Shown here: positions 28,401 through 41,700 of the stretch, piece by piece
How the letters are laid out: each line of letters opens with the position of its first letter
Position numbering within the stretch: position 1 is the stretch's first letter
DNA from: Monomorium pharaonis
Taxonomy: Eukaryota; Arthropoda; Insecta; Hymenoptera; Formicidae
Reading direction: 5' to 3'
Length of the DNA: 64,000 nucleotides
Assembly: GCF_013373865.1 (NCBI RefSeq)
Contig: NC_050469.1
Coordinates: 32,469,822 to 32,533,821 of the forward strand
Notes under the pieces: generated by a model
The model's database searches: none
What the model was told of the DNA's origin: nothing
What the model saw: only the letters and a program-made list of their open reading frames with translations
Position numbers and translations under genes: made by a program

Positions 28401-31400
28401 AAAAAGGATTTTTGATACCAAGACAAAAAATATTCTTGATATATTTAATCTTGTTACAACCTTAAATAGTATAAAAATAAAACAAATTTAAAACTAAATC
28501 AGAAATTTTGATTCTTCTTTCTCGAATGAAATAAGATTGACTTATTATTTTGAGACAAGAGTAATATATATAAATTTAAGCTTATATAATTTTGCATTTA
28601 AAATATATTTTATTTTTAAAATAGTATGTTCACTACCCACTTTTACGTGGCGTGTTCTTGTGACGTTTTCTCATAAAAACAAAATGCACAAAATGCACTA
28701 TCTAATGAATAAAAGGGGCTCGCCAAGAGCACGAAAGGAAATAAGATTTCGCCATTAACATATAACATATTAGACTGAAATATGTCAGTCTATAAAAGAA
28801 ATAGAAAAAAATGAGGATTATAGTATACACGTTAATGTGTTAGGATTGATGTAATGAAGTTGATCCTTCTAGAAATAAATTAAAATCAAATTTTCAGATC
28901 GGTCTATTCTTATGAAAAGAAACACTTATTCACATGTGTTATGCAGGTTGATAGACTATACAATCTTAAATACACATCTACATTTAGACATTGAATTTTC
29001 AAAAAATTTTATTATTTCGAAATGGAATCGACAGTATCAATGCAATAAAAGAACATTTATATACATGCGGACAAATAATTTCCGCATCTCCCCTCCCCGC
29101 CTCTAGTTCTTTCTACTTATACGACGTGAACTAGTTTAGCGAGCCTCGGACACGGACGAAAGCATGTTACGCCGCGACTACCGCTCGACCCCGACTCTGT
29201 CTACTAAAAATAAGGGCAAAGGCAGATTTTGAAACTCACTGAAGCTAGCCGCTGGCTGAACGTGATCTGCGGTCGTGGCTGCGGATGGTGGGGTGTAGCT
29301 ACTGCAGTAGTACGGCGGGTGCTCTATTTTGATCGCGTTTATTTGAGGCTGCATGTCGCTGAGGTCATGCAGTATGGACGCTGAAACCAGACACACATTA
29401 GAAGCTACGGTTCCTAGCACACTACGTGTGTCATGCCTTTTCTTTGCACTTAGCATTCGCAATTATAATAGCGCGAAAACGGCATTTCTGTGCAAGAAAC
29501 AAAAAAACAACAAAAGAAAGGAAAAAAAGACAGAAAAGCGGATGAAGAGGAGCAGGAGGAGGAGGAGGAGGAAAAAAATCATTTCTGATGCTTTCAATAA
29601 GCGTAAAAAGAACTATTCGCAAAAACTGTTAAAATAAGTTTCAATTCTCTATGTGTTATCGAGCTACGCAACATAATGAAGATAATAAACGCATTAAAAA
29701 TTCTGTTACACCAAAATAAAGACGTAAATAATCAATATTATAATTGAAAAATTATATTCTTGATCTAACACACTCGCTAAAGAAGATACTAGATATAAAA
29801 TTTGATCGAGTTGTTCAAGAGAAGCGTGATAGTTTTTGTTTGAACCATCCCCGATTTCCAACGAATGGCGTATTGCCATTCAGACTCGTTTGTTATTATT
29901 GAGATTGCCAATGATGAATCCACGCCGAGAGATCGTGTATAACCTTTCCAAAGGGGTAACGACCCATTGCAACGTTCAAAACTTTTCATTGTAGACTTAC
30001 CTCGAGATATTATATTGTATCCTTTTTACAAAAACATAACAATTTACATGTTTTTTTTTTAAATATCAACGTTTATAACTATCAGGATGCTTTCAAAAGG
30101 TCTTTTGCATAGAGCTGTTCATCACCTTTCGAAAGCATCCAAAACAGAAGAATCGTCGCGTATCTGAAATATCTTGAATAAATGTTAATCCGATAATACA
30201 AAATCGATCCGAATGCAGAATTTATTCAACAACAATGGTACAAATGCGTATAAGTCGTGTAGGCTGCCTAAAATCAAGTTACGTGCGATCATCAGGATAA
30301 TCCGAGTTCGAATCTATGAGAAATGTAGCGTCGTACCTTTTGAAAGCATCCAGAGCTCTTTGGAGCTGAAAACACCTGTCGCAAGGATTGTATCATTGCA
30401 GACGACACCATTATATAGTTCATGGTATCCTGTACCTGGGAACAAAACCCAGCAAACAATATTTAATATCTACTTAGATTTGTTAAGACCCAGTATATAT
30501 AAATTTGGATATATATCGGAGATGTATACAAGAATTTTATGAAAGCAATCAATCAAAAATATACATGTGTAAATGCTTCCCTTGATACGAGTAAAATAGA
30601 TATAATTACGCAAATGTGAACTGCAAAATTATGCGGATACCTTTTCGACGCCTATCTTCCTCCTTGCTAGCGTTGCAGATGCCGTTTAGTACCTCTATAA
30701 CAGAAATATTACAAATTTTGATTAATAAAACCTAATTTAATTTGCAACAATAAGTAATAGTGCGCTTCTTTTTTCACTTTTTAAAAAATTTGAATATTTT
30801 GTCATCGCCAAACTCAACAACTTTATAACATCAAAATATTTAAAAAAAGAAATCACATAAAATTTTTCTTTTGAGAAGCATAAACGTTTTCACTGTTACA
30901 CAGCATTTAGGACCATCGCGTTATACGCAAATCCCATTACGCAACGTATCACCGAAATACTCGAGGGTCCGGAATGTACAACGATTTCTCAAGGATCGAG
31001 AGAGATGAAAAACTGCTGATAGAAATTTTACTATAAATAAGAAAGATAAGTAAAAGAAAAGAATAAAAAGAAATGAAACATCTAATTGCAATGTGTATAT
31101 TCAGAGAGTATTTTTCTCTCTCGACACTTTCGCGCATTTTTTACGAAAATCACATATTTTAAAAATTGTAAAATGTACTACATTATTTTAAAATTATCCA
31201 ATTTATGGAATAATTATACATTTTACATTTATTATAGAATAATTATCGTGGAATAAATATACATTAACGTTTTACATTTATTAAGTTTAAAACAAAATAA
31301 TACAATATAAGTTTTTTTAGATCATGTTAAAGTCACGAGAAAGCAAAGCTCCATATTAAAATCATAAACTATAAAGATCATAATTAAAAATCATAAAGCA

Positions 31401-34400
31401 CTTTATTCCTTAGATGAATAAAGACTTTATTAAAATACAATCTTCATTTGAAATTTATAGATATCTATGTCAAATATTCTTTGAAACACGAAGGATATTA
31501 CTTACTTCGACATTAAAAAATTAATTATAATAGCATACGACAAATCTTCACGAGTGCAAAAATATTTAGATTTCAGCTGCATGAAAGAAAATCAACATAT
31601 AATGTAGCTGTGTGAGCTCTCGCTAAAGATGTCCATTGCCTATTTATTTATAGAGCGAGCATACAGCGGCGAGCATGGTCACGCGCTTGCGTGCACATTT
31701 TCTCTACATGTTCATTCGGCACACCGCTCGCGTCGATGTGCAGACGAAAGATACGCATACAAACACACAGTAACAATTATGGGTACATATGCATGAATTC
31801 TAGCTTAGATATTGTACAACAGATTTTTGATAACAATCGATAAAGATCTAGAAAAGATTTCTTTTTGCAACAGAAAAATCATATGGACACTATTTCTTTT
31901 TCATATTTTACATAACGATATAGTTTTAAACGCTCGAAAAAAAACATTTTAATTAATATATTTTTCAATTAAAATAAAATATACATCTTCTTTTAATTAT
32001 TTGTGAACTTATACATAATTTAAACAAAAATTTGCACATTTTGTAATTTAAATAAAAAGCTTACATGTTTTGAATAGATTAAAACGAGTCACATAAAGTC
32101 TTTTTAGTGAAAAAAATTTCAAATTTTTCAAAAACCTACACACACACACATATAAACACTATATAAATAATAAAAAATATATATACATATGTACACTTAT
32201 AATAATATTATATAAACACTTCTAATCGCTCTGCTCTTCTGAACTAGACTCTCCGAATTCCAATCAAAATAATTATCACAATCTTCTGAAAATGACGTCA
32301 AATCTTTTCATTGTCATATTATGTATGTCTATAATTATATATATTATATAATTAAATAATTAAACATATTTACATAGCAAAATTTGTTTACATAATAAAA
32401 AAAATAAAAACAGCAACGAAAAAAGTTTTTTTTTGTCTTTTTTCCAGCAATTTGAAAAAAACTTTTTTAAAACTATACGTGATACCTTTTAACATTTGTT
32501 TATTAAATAAACACTCATAAAAATATATCTAAAATAAGACTTTTTAAAATTTTTTAAACATTTTCATATAAAAATGTTTTATTTTTGCTTCTAATACTTG
32601 ATATGTTCTGTAGGTTCTAAAAGATCTCAGTAACATTAAGAAAAAATAATGAATAAATATCCATTAAACATCCAATCCAACCAATAATTTAGACTTTCAG
32701 ACTTTATGATATGGTTTCTTTAAATTAATAGGATGTTTCTACTGGAAAAAATTGAATTTAACAGAAACGTGTACAATTGATATTAGAAATGTACAATTAA
32801 TTTTTATGTACAATTAATTAACCTAATTCGACGCCCTACTTGTTAATAGCCCGTTGTATGATGCACAACTTGCACAACTTGCACACTTGCTTACGGTTAT
32901 CTAAATATATTGCTGAATCTATATTTTTTATTTTTTATATTTTTATATTTTACATCTTTATATTTTTTAGAGAGTAGAAGATTCTCTCGAAGATTTAATC
33001 AAAACTATAACTAAGTATGTATTATGAAGTTAATTGGAGGAAAGTTATTTGTAGACGAATATTGGCAGTATCGTTATAAGTCTTTCAAAGTTACACTTTA
33101 TTTATTAGAAACTAAATATTACACTTTATTAATACTAATAAAAACATCATTTACTTAAAATACTTAAATAATTAAAGAAATAAAAACCCATTATAACTTA
33201 TATATTCATGGCTTTTGGTGTATATAAAATTTACTAAAAACAAATTTTTCAAAAATAAAAACAAAATTTTCACGATTTCTTCTGCAAATTACTTATATAG
33301 TTTAAAAGATCATAACTATATTATTGATAATATTAGATCATTTTACATGTTTGTAGCATCTTGAAACTTTTATTTCTATTTTTCTCTTTCTCATTTTTCT
33401 TCACATAAATTTTTTCTATAATAATGCAGTTTTAAATATAAAATCAAACACAAATTAACACACCTATTAATAAGGCAAAATATATCTATATCTGTGTGTG
33501 TGTGTGTGTGTGTGTCGCGCGCGCACGTGTAGGATAGCAAACGATATAAGATAAAATAAAAAGTACAAACATTATGGCCTATAATCTTTGTACGTGAAAA
33601 GTAAAAATCATTAAACATGATTAGCATACAAATATTAAAGAAAATTATTAATATTAATACCCGCCCTACGAACCAAAAGAAATTATACTTGATGACACTT
33701 TTCACGAGAACTTTTACGCCATAACGCTTGCTGCCCAAAAGTTCACGATGTGATCGATTTCCTATACAGCAAATTGCAATAAATATTCATTTTTATAAAA
33801 ATGTAGAAAAGAGAAACAAGGAAACAAAAAACTGGTGCCAATGATGTTCACTGCTTTTTGTCGATTCGCGTTTGTCATCTAACTCGTTTTGCTTTAGTTT
33901 TGTTGAAAAATTCAAGTATGAAAAATACTTGAAAAATGAAAAATTGTATGAAAAATCCAAGTATGAAAAATAGATTATAAAACATCACTTTAATAATTTA
34001 ATTACACGACTTGCCTCCATAATGTTTACGAATCTTTACTAACTACGCTGAAAAAAAGTGTATTTGTAATTATAATTAAATGTTAAAATAATTAAGATCA
34101 GAAACTTTATTTTTGTAGTTTATTACTGCTATAATTAATAATAATAACATATAACATTGTTTTATAATTTACTACTGCTATAATTAGTAATAATAAAACA
34201 TATAACGTATAATAAAATGTATTAAATACTGAAAAAAATCGTTACAATTATCATAATTTAAATATAGTTAGCACTCAAAAATGCTTATAAAGTTAAATAA
34301 TTTCGATGCTATTTAATATTTAAATTATGTTACTTGCAGTCATTTTTTCTCAGTATGTACATATAACACATTGTGTGTTATTATAATTGATTTATATTAT

Positions 34401-37400
34401 AACGAATTATAGTAATAACTATAAAAATAATGTAACTATAAAAAAAGGAGCAAAAACTATAAAATGCTTTTATACATAATTATTTTAACACTCAATATAA
34501 TCACAAATAATTACCAAATACTTTTCTCTCACTGTACGTTGTGTTTTGATTTACCAGCACATATGATCATGGAGGATATTTTGCACGGGGAATTATTGAA
34601 AAATAGAATACATATGTCGTATATAAACACATTAAATAAATGATTGCAATGTGATTAACGTAAACGTTAATACATTATTTTCAAATCATCTCCCACATTA
34701 AATACAATCAAAATTCTCGAACAAATCAACATTCAAAATATTCTTTAGATAGATGACCGATCGTAATCTCTCTTACCGTGACTCGTGATAAAATTGGCGA
34801 GATAAAGATCCAGTTCTCGGACGGAAACGTTGATGTGATAAGGATTGACGCAAAGTCCTGGTTGCGCACATTCCGCAGTTTTCTCAAGCCGTTCTCCATC
34901 CGTCGATTCCAAAGGAATTGCCTTGAAAAGGATCACCATAACTAGGTCCAATCTCCATACCTATCACAGAGATGTCGAACATTTGTTATGATCAGAGTTT
35001 TCATCGTAAAAACTCTCATTAAATATTTATGTTCTTTCATTCACCTTTCTATAATTAAAAAAAAATTGTTTAATAAAATATGACTTAGGATGTGCTAAAG
35101 CATGCGCACGTAAATTCGACTCATCAGAATTACCTTGTCCGCTTGACGAAGACAATCGATTCGACGCATTTTGCCCTTTTGATCAGGATTACTTAAAACG
35201 CACATCGCTGGTCTCTTTCCCGTGATACTTAACACAAAGTCCTCTCGGTATTCTTGTGTAATATCCTTCCGTAATTTTCCAAGAAGTCGCGAAGCCCATT
35301 TCTGTTTTACTTCCAGCTTCTCGTTCTAAAGAAAAAAAGACATCGTAAATCACAAACACAAAAGTACCTGCCATTGACAATCATCATTAATCCGTTGATT
35401 TTTAAATGATCTAACATATAATTGCATACACGCAATTGTATATGTGTGTGTTTTATTTTCTGATAAAAAATACTTGTGCACATTCAATTGCAATGTAGCT
35501 AGAAAGCAATTTAATTTTAATTCTTCATATCAATATATTCTTTTTTTAATATTTTATTCCTCAATAATCACATTTTTCCATTTCTACATTACATTAGTAT
35601 ATTCTTTTTAATATTGATTTTTTTTATTAATCCCGATTGCCAATTCGCGCTATTAAATTCTTATAACTTCCATTTCACATTATCTCTACTTTCTTCGTTC
35701 TCACTCTATTAACCTCTAACTTTTTCTTTTATAAATTTCTCCATCTTCAAAAAATTTAAATAAAACGTTGTCTTACTTTTTTCTCTATTAATTTTATCTC
35801 TATTAATTAATCATTCGCCATATTGGATCCGCTATTATTAAGACTGTAAATTCTAATAAAACATGAACAGTGATGTTCCCAAACATCACATCGCCTGATT
35901 AATAAAACTCAGGATCAACTTCTACAACTTTTAAAAACTTTATTTTTAAAAATCTTTAAATAATTTAATTAAATCGAACACACGAACCGTCAAAAGGTCG
36001 AATGTCAAATATTAGATTGTCAGATGTTAACTGTCAAAGGTGACAACAGCAGACGACACAGTGAAGCAAGTCACAAAGCACGAACTTGACAACCAATCAG
36101 CGGAAAAGCGATGCATGACGAAATCAATAACATGTCTTTTTTAAAAGTGGATAACATTTCAGAAATAAATCTTCTGTTAAAATTCTCTTTTCAACGTCTA
36201 ATACTTCCACATTGTCCTAATAAATCATGATTAAATTGTACCAGTAATTATAGAGATGGTCGTCGTGTTACATCTTACTTAACGCGTACGATTTGGTTAA
36301 TGTTTCTATACGGTTCGAAAGTATCTCAGTGACGTCCGATTGAAATGTTTCGTCGAGTTTGTAAAGTTCGTACGCCCCAAGCGAGAACAACAACCAGCGA
36401 CTATCTCGTAAAGGGACGTCTTTCGGCTGCGCGATATGCAGCGCACGCGTGCGACCCCTGTCACCCTCGGAATAGCAAATACACGCATGCATAAGAACCC
36501 TGAGAAATGTGCGTGGAATGCATCGAAGTACTGCGCGATCTATCTCGCCTAGCCCGTTTTGCCGTACACGTACACACGTCCGTGTACACACTTTGTATGG
36601 CAGAAGGCGGAAGATCTCTAATCCACGTGTTCTAGCTAGTGATAGGTATTTTACTACATATTTGAAATTTTCTAACAAATTTCAACGTATAAAGATTCAA
36701 ATCGCTTATTCGAAACTTTCGAAGATCTTTCAAAATTACCTTAAAAAAGTTATCTTTCAGAAATCAATTATTCAAACAATTGAAACAATTCAAATGCTTA
36801 TTGACATTTTTATATTGACATATAAATACAGCTAAAGCACACAAAACTATTATAAAATTCTAATAAAACTATGATAAAAAACGTCAAAAATTTCTGAAAA
36901 AAATTATTTAATTTTAAAAACGTTCAAGACTTTTGAAGTATTCAAGATATATCATAATACATATAATTTAAAATAACTCAAAGATTTTATTAAATATTTG
37001 AAACGCATCAATGCGTTTGTTGAACTCGTTATTTCTAACTCGCTTGATTAATCTAATAGTCAACTTTGATTAAATTATTCTTTGCATTTTATACTCGTAC
37101 AGTACCATTATGCGGAAGGAGAGTTTTCAGAAAGACTCATTTTTTTATATTTTATATGCTACAATTCTGGAAAGATTCTGCAAAATATAAAATAATGTCA
37201 TAAAAATGTTTCTAAAATTTATCACATACAGTAAATTTGAAAACATACTTAAAAGCAAAGAATTATCATAAGTCATCAAAATAATGTCAATATAGTTTCG
37301 AAATAATTATTAAAAGTAACTTTTCGATCAGTCACAATTCATTTTTGTGTCATTTTGGCATTACTATGACTCGTTTTACTTGAGCTTTTGGTAATATAAA

Positions 37401-38653
37401 AAATGTATCAAAAGATTGATGTAATTATATGTGTCTTATATAATTAGATTATAGAACGGCAATAACCATACTAATAGATTAGATAGCAGTATGTTAAATG
37501 ACAAATAGCATTTATTTTAATGCTTTAATATTATATTTTTTTAATTTAGAAAAGTTTGTTTTGAATTTCTTTCAAAAAAGTAATATTGCGGAAACGTTGT
37601 AGATTTGTTTCACTAACCTTTCAGCAATTTTTATATGATATTTTATGTGCAAGAATTCCGCTTTACTATTTTCAGAACTGTTTCAGAAACGTTTCTATAA
37701 AATGTTTCATCTTTTAGTTCAAATATTTTTAAAATATCTTTGAAAATTTTCAGTGCTATATGAACAAAATTGAACAAATAACTAACAAATTTGACAAATA
37801 AATAATAATAAAATGCAGCGGATATAACAGCAATTCATAAATAAATTCTGAAGAAATTTTTGGCAAAAAAATTGTAATATCTAACTGATTGAATTAACAA
37901 TGAAATTAATAACTCTGTATAAACAGGGAAAATATACAACGCACAAGATGATTAATGTTATGCCATTTAAAAGATTTAACAGCCAATTTAACACTAAAAA
38001 AAAAACAATTAACGGTAATAAATTGGCAATTGTTCGCATTTACCGTAATGGCGATTAGACTGAGGGTAGTCGATGAATAGTTGCAACTATTACGCATCAA
38101 TGCGCCGACATTTCCAAGTGCACGAATAAAATGTCAGGCACGTTCTTGCACGCTTACACGCTTACACGCACCCTCACGCACACTCGCGAATAAAGTGGAT
38201 AAGAAATGCATTCGTGGTCCACTCCTCATTGGAGAAAGCGTCGCGCGCTTACAGTGCATCCTGCGTATACTCGATATCAGGTATGCCGAATGCGAAGGAA
38301 AGCCGTGTTCACGGGAATTGTACCGAGAGCGCATAATACCGTGACATGCGTACATGTGCTATTCTGAAGGCGCGGCAGTCTCGTCACTAATTTCACACGA
38401 TTGCACTTGTATATCCCTTCGATTTCTTTCTATTTATTATCACTTCTAAAGTGTCACACGGGACAGTGCCAAAAAAATGTAATAATCCAAATGTTCAATG
38501 TGAGTTTTATTTTACATTAGACATTTTATATTCAATTTTATATGAATCGATTATTAGCGCTACGAATCTTATTGGATGATCATCAGACGACACTTGCCAC
38601 ATCAGTCATGCTGTCGATTTTTTTTAAATCAAATATGAAATGTGTACGCTGTG

Positions 38654-38706
<53 letters not shown>

Positions 38707-41700
38707 ATCTCTCTTTTATCTCAAACGCGTGATGATTCTACAGATATGTATACTCCAATAAATTCCATCATCTCCCGATAGATACTGCTCCACCTTTGAA
38801 AAAAAGTCCAACTTTTTGTAGTAGCTTTATCGATGATATCGGAAGAGAACGATACATTTAACTGTCGTATATATCGCTACGATTCTCTTGATATACATTT
38901 CCTTCATTAATTTTATCGTCGTCACTACAACTCTCGATACTTTGTCTTCTGCGAACCTCGAAGCTAAATCGCGTCACTACGAGCGTCCATACTTACGAGC
39001 TATTTATAAACATGGGAAATAAAATGCGTATTGCATTGTCGATTCAACGGTGAACAAACAGTTTGCATTACAAATGTATAATCTTCCTCAAATGTATATC
39101 ATAATTTTTCTATACAATTATTATTATTCAGCGAGATATGAAAAATAAAAAAAAAGAGAGAAAGTGAAAAAATGATGAAGTACAAAAACATTTTCGTAAT
39201 ATGTGTCTTCGATACATGTTTATAAAATGTTTATAATGAAGAAAACGTTATTCAACGAAATAATATCACAATAACTATACATATTTGTACATATATATAT
39301 ATAGAAAAAAAAAGAATTCTATCATTGTATTGACACAAAATAAAGCATTGCATTTAAAATGGCGAATAATGTTCAGGATAATTTTCGTTTCATAGTAAAT
39401 TCTCTTATAGAAAGAAACGAAGAAAATTCCAAGAGTTACAGAAAGCCTAGAAATATATTTATTAATTTGGCAAACTTTCCAGCCATGTATATATCTGCCG
39501 ACCCTTTACGTTACTACGTTATGACGCGAACAAAGCGATTCCACGATTTCTTTATAGGCAATATATATTCCAAGGTTTATCTAAAACATCCCTCTAAACG
39601 GTGTAGACGAAAATTACCAATACTTTAGACTTTTCAGAAAGTAGTACTTTTTTACTTCTCGGATACTAAAATATTGCATTGTATTAACTGATAAAAACAT
39701 GATCTAGATAATTAAAGAAATAAAACTCATAGTTCACGTATTCATGACTTTTATCTATATAAAATATGTCAGAAACGAATTTTTTTAAAGTAAAAATGAA
39801 ATGTGTATGATTTTTTTCTTTCACAAGTTGTGTAACTCAAACAATAGTGAGGATATTATTAAATCTTTCTCTTAAATTTTTTGCGATCTAACGAATTTAA
39901 GATACAAAATAATGTAATATTGTTTTCATGAAATGTTTTAACAAAAATATATTAGAAAATTTCTTTTAATACTATATAGTTCATAATATCAAGAATATAG
40001 AAAAATATATAGATCCGTTCCGTTCATTTTACAAAACGATTAATTTAGCGCAGGCGATCAATTTTTTCTTATTCCATTTGGATGAATAACGATTACAATG
40101 CATAAAACCTATCGAAGCGAATCCTCAGTTACGCTATGTAATTTCCGTCTAACAATCCGGAAAAGGTGACAATGCGATCAACGAACGGTATAGTAGAAAG
40201 GGTAGCGCGCTGCTAGTTTGCATAAATTTAGGAAATACAGGGTAGAAAATCGATATCTGCATAGAGATTATAGATGGTGGTTGGTAGGCGCCACGTAGCC
40301 GCAGCCTCCGTCGCGACGGCGTATACGCTACATGTCTACGTCCTCCAACACCATTTTCGACCACCCTAAACCGACCGGCTATCCCCCCCTCCCTCAACTC
40401 ATCCCCATTGCCGAAAAGTTGGTGTGCAACGCTCACATAGGATATTTCTCGTGGGTGTTAGTGCTCGCCTACCCCCTTTTGCCCCCCCCCCCACTCTCTC
40501 TCTCTCTCTCACTCACTCTAGATCCTTCCGCCCGTTTCGCTCCTCTCGCATGGACTCTCTCGATCCATCGCGACCCTTTCGACCCTCCGTCGAGCTGTAC
40601 ATACTCCTCTCGCATACATACGCTCTATCTTCCTCTTACGAACGATGCGCCGGGAAACGCCGGGCCGCACCGTACACCCACTTCCACTCTGGTTTATCCC
40701 TGTCTATCCGTCCATTGCTCACATTCTCTTTCTTTTGCTCCGACTTCCTACCTCTTTTGCTCATGCTACTCGCTCGTCTCGGTCCCTCACAGCACCCTAT
40801 ACCCGAATTGAAGTAGTCGATATCGTACTGCGGTCTGTCTCGAAATTAAGAGAAAACGACAGACTCGCGTCGCGCGTAGTCTGGCTCGTATCTCTCGTTG
40901 TTTTCCATCCACGTTCCTTTATTCCCATGGATTTCTTTTTCCAACATATATTAATACATTGTTACAAAATGTACACATTACGCGATTGAGTTGTATCGAT
41001 ACACAAGATTATCGTTTCTTTTAATCATTTTCTTTGTCACTTTTCAATAACTAAACTTTAACTTCAACAAAATTGTTTTGCAACGCTTATAATTTTCTGA
41101 CATTCAATCTAATCAAGATTCAAAAAATACTTCTCTTTCTCGTTTCAACTAAGTATTCTTGTTAAATTCACAAGCAAACAATCACTCTTCTATCAAAATT
41201 TCCGCTTTTTAGCCTGCAAAGTAAACTATCTTGAAACAAATGTCTGCCATATCATTAGTTAATGGCCTTTAAGTGGCAAGTTTTAAAAAAAGGAAGACAC
41301 AAAATTGTATATTTTGAAACGTTGTCACATCATTCTACAAATAAACTGTATCATGCCAATATTTGTGTACAGAGATCACTTTAGAATTATATCTTGTGTG
41401 TTGGCGAATGACAATCTACTTTCATTCGTGTTTGTTCATAAAATTCGGCAGCTCATGCGTAAACGACTGCGCATGAGACAAATTTTAACATAATTTAGAT
41501 AAAATTCTAGCTAATGGACTATTTTTTAAGAGATATTTCCATTCTATGCGGAACTTGTTGTCAAACGCAAAAAGATTTTTTACTTACAAATAACAATGTA
41601 AATTTGCGTTAAAGATTCATTCTTCAGATGCATTCAAAAAATGAGACGAAAATAAAGGAAGCAGAACCGCCTATGCGCCACTAGTTAATGCTGGCCGCTC

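Larger units (their letters stand above)
26430..29239. other. NFI: NFI intron with a decayed mariner
   Basis: This 2.8-kb intron carries the mariner fragment at 27200-27800 and the dispersed repeat at 28680-28803. I see nothing else coding. Confidence 0.8.

Noticed and set aside
35189..35380. 63-codon minus frame
   Set aside because: Out-of-frame shadow of the NFI exon at 35134-35325; the NFI frame has the conserved motifs and both splice sites.
36268..36678. 136-codon minus frame as a gene
   Set aside because: The frame begins at a non-ATG codon and has no motif. The CpG content and donor fit an untranslated first exon better.
40332..40989. Three overlapping + frames up to 159 codons
   Set aside because: Pyrimidine-rich low-complexity DNA open in several frames at once, with no motif or splice support.
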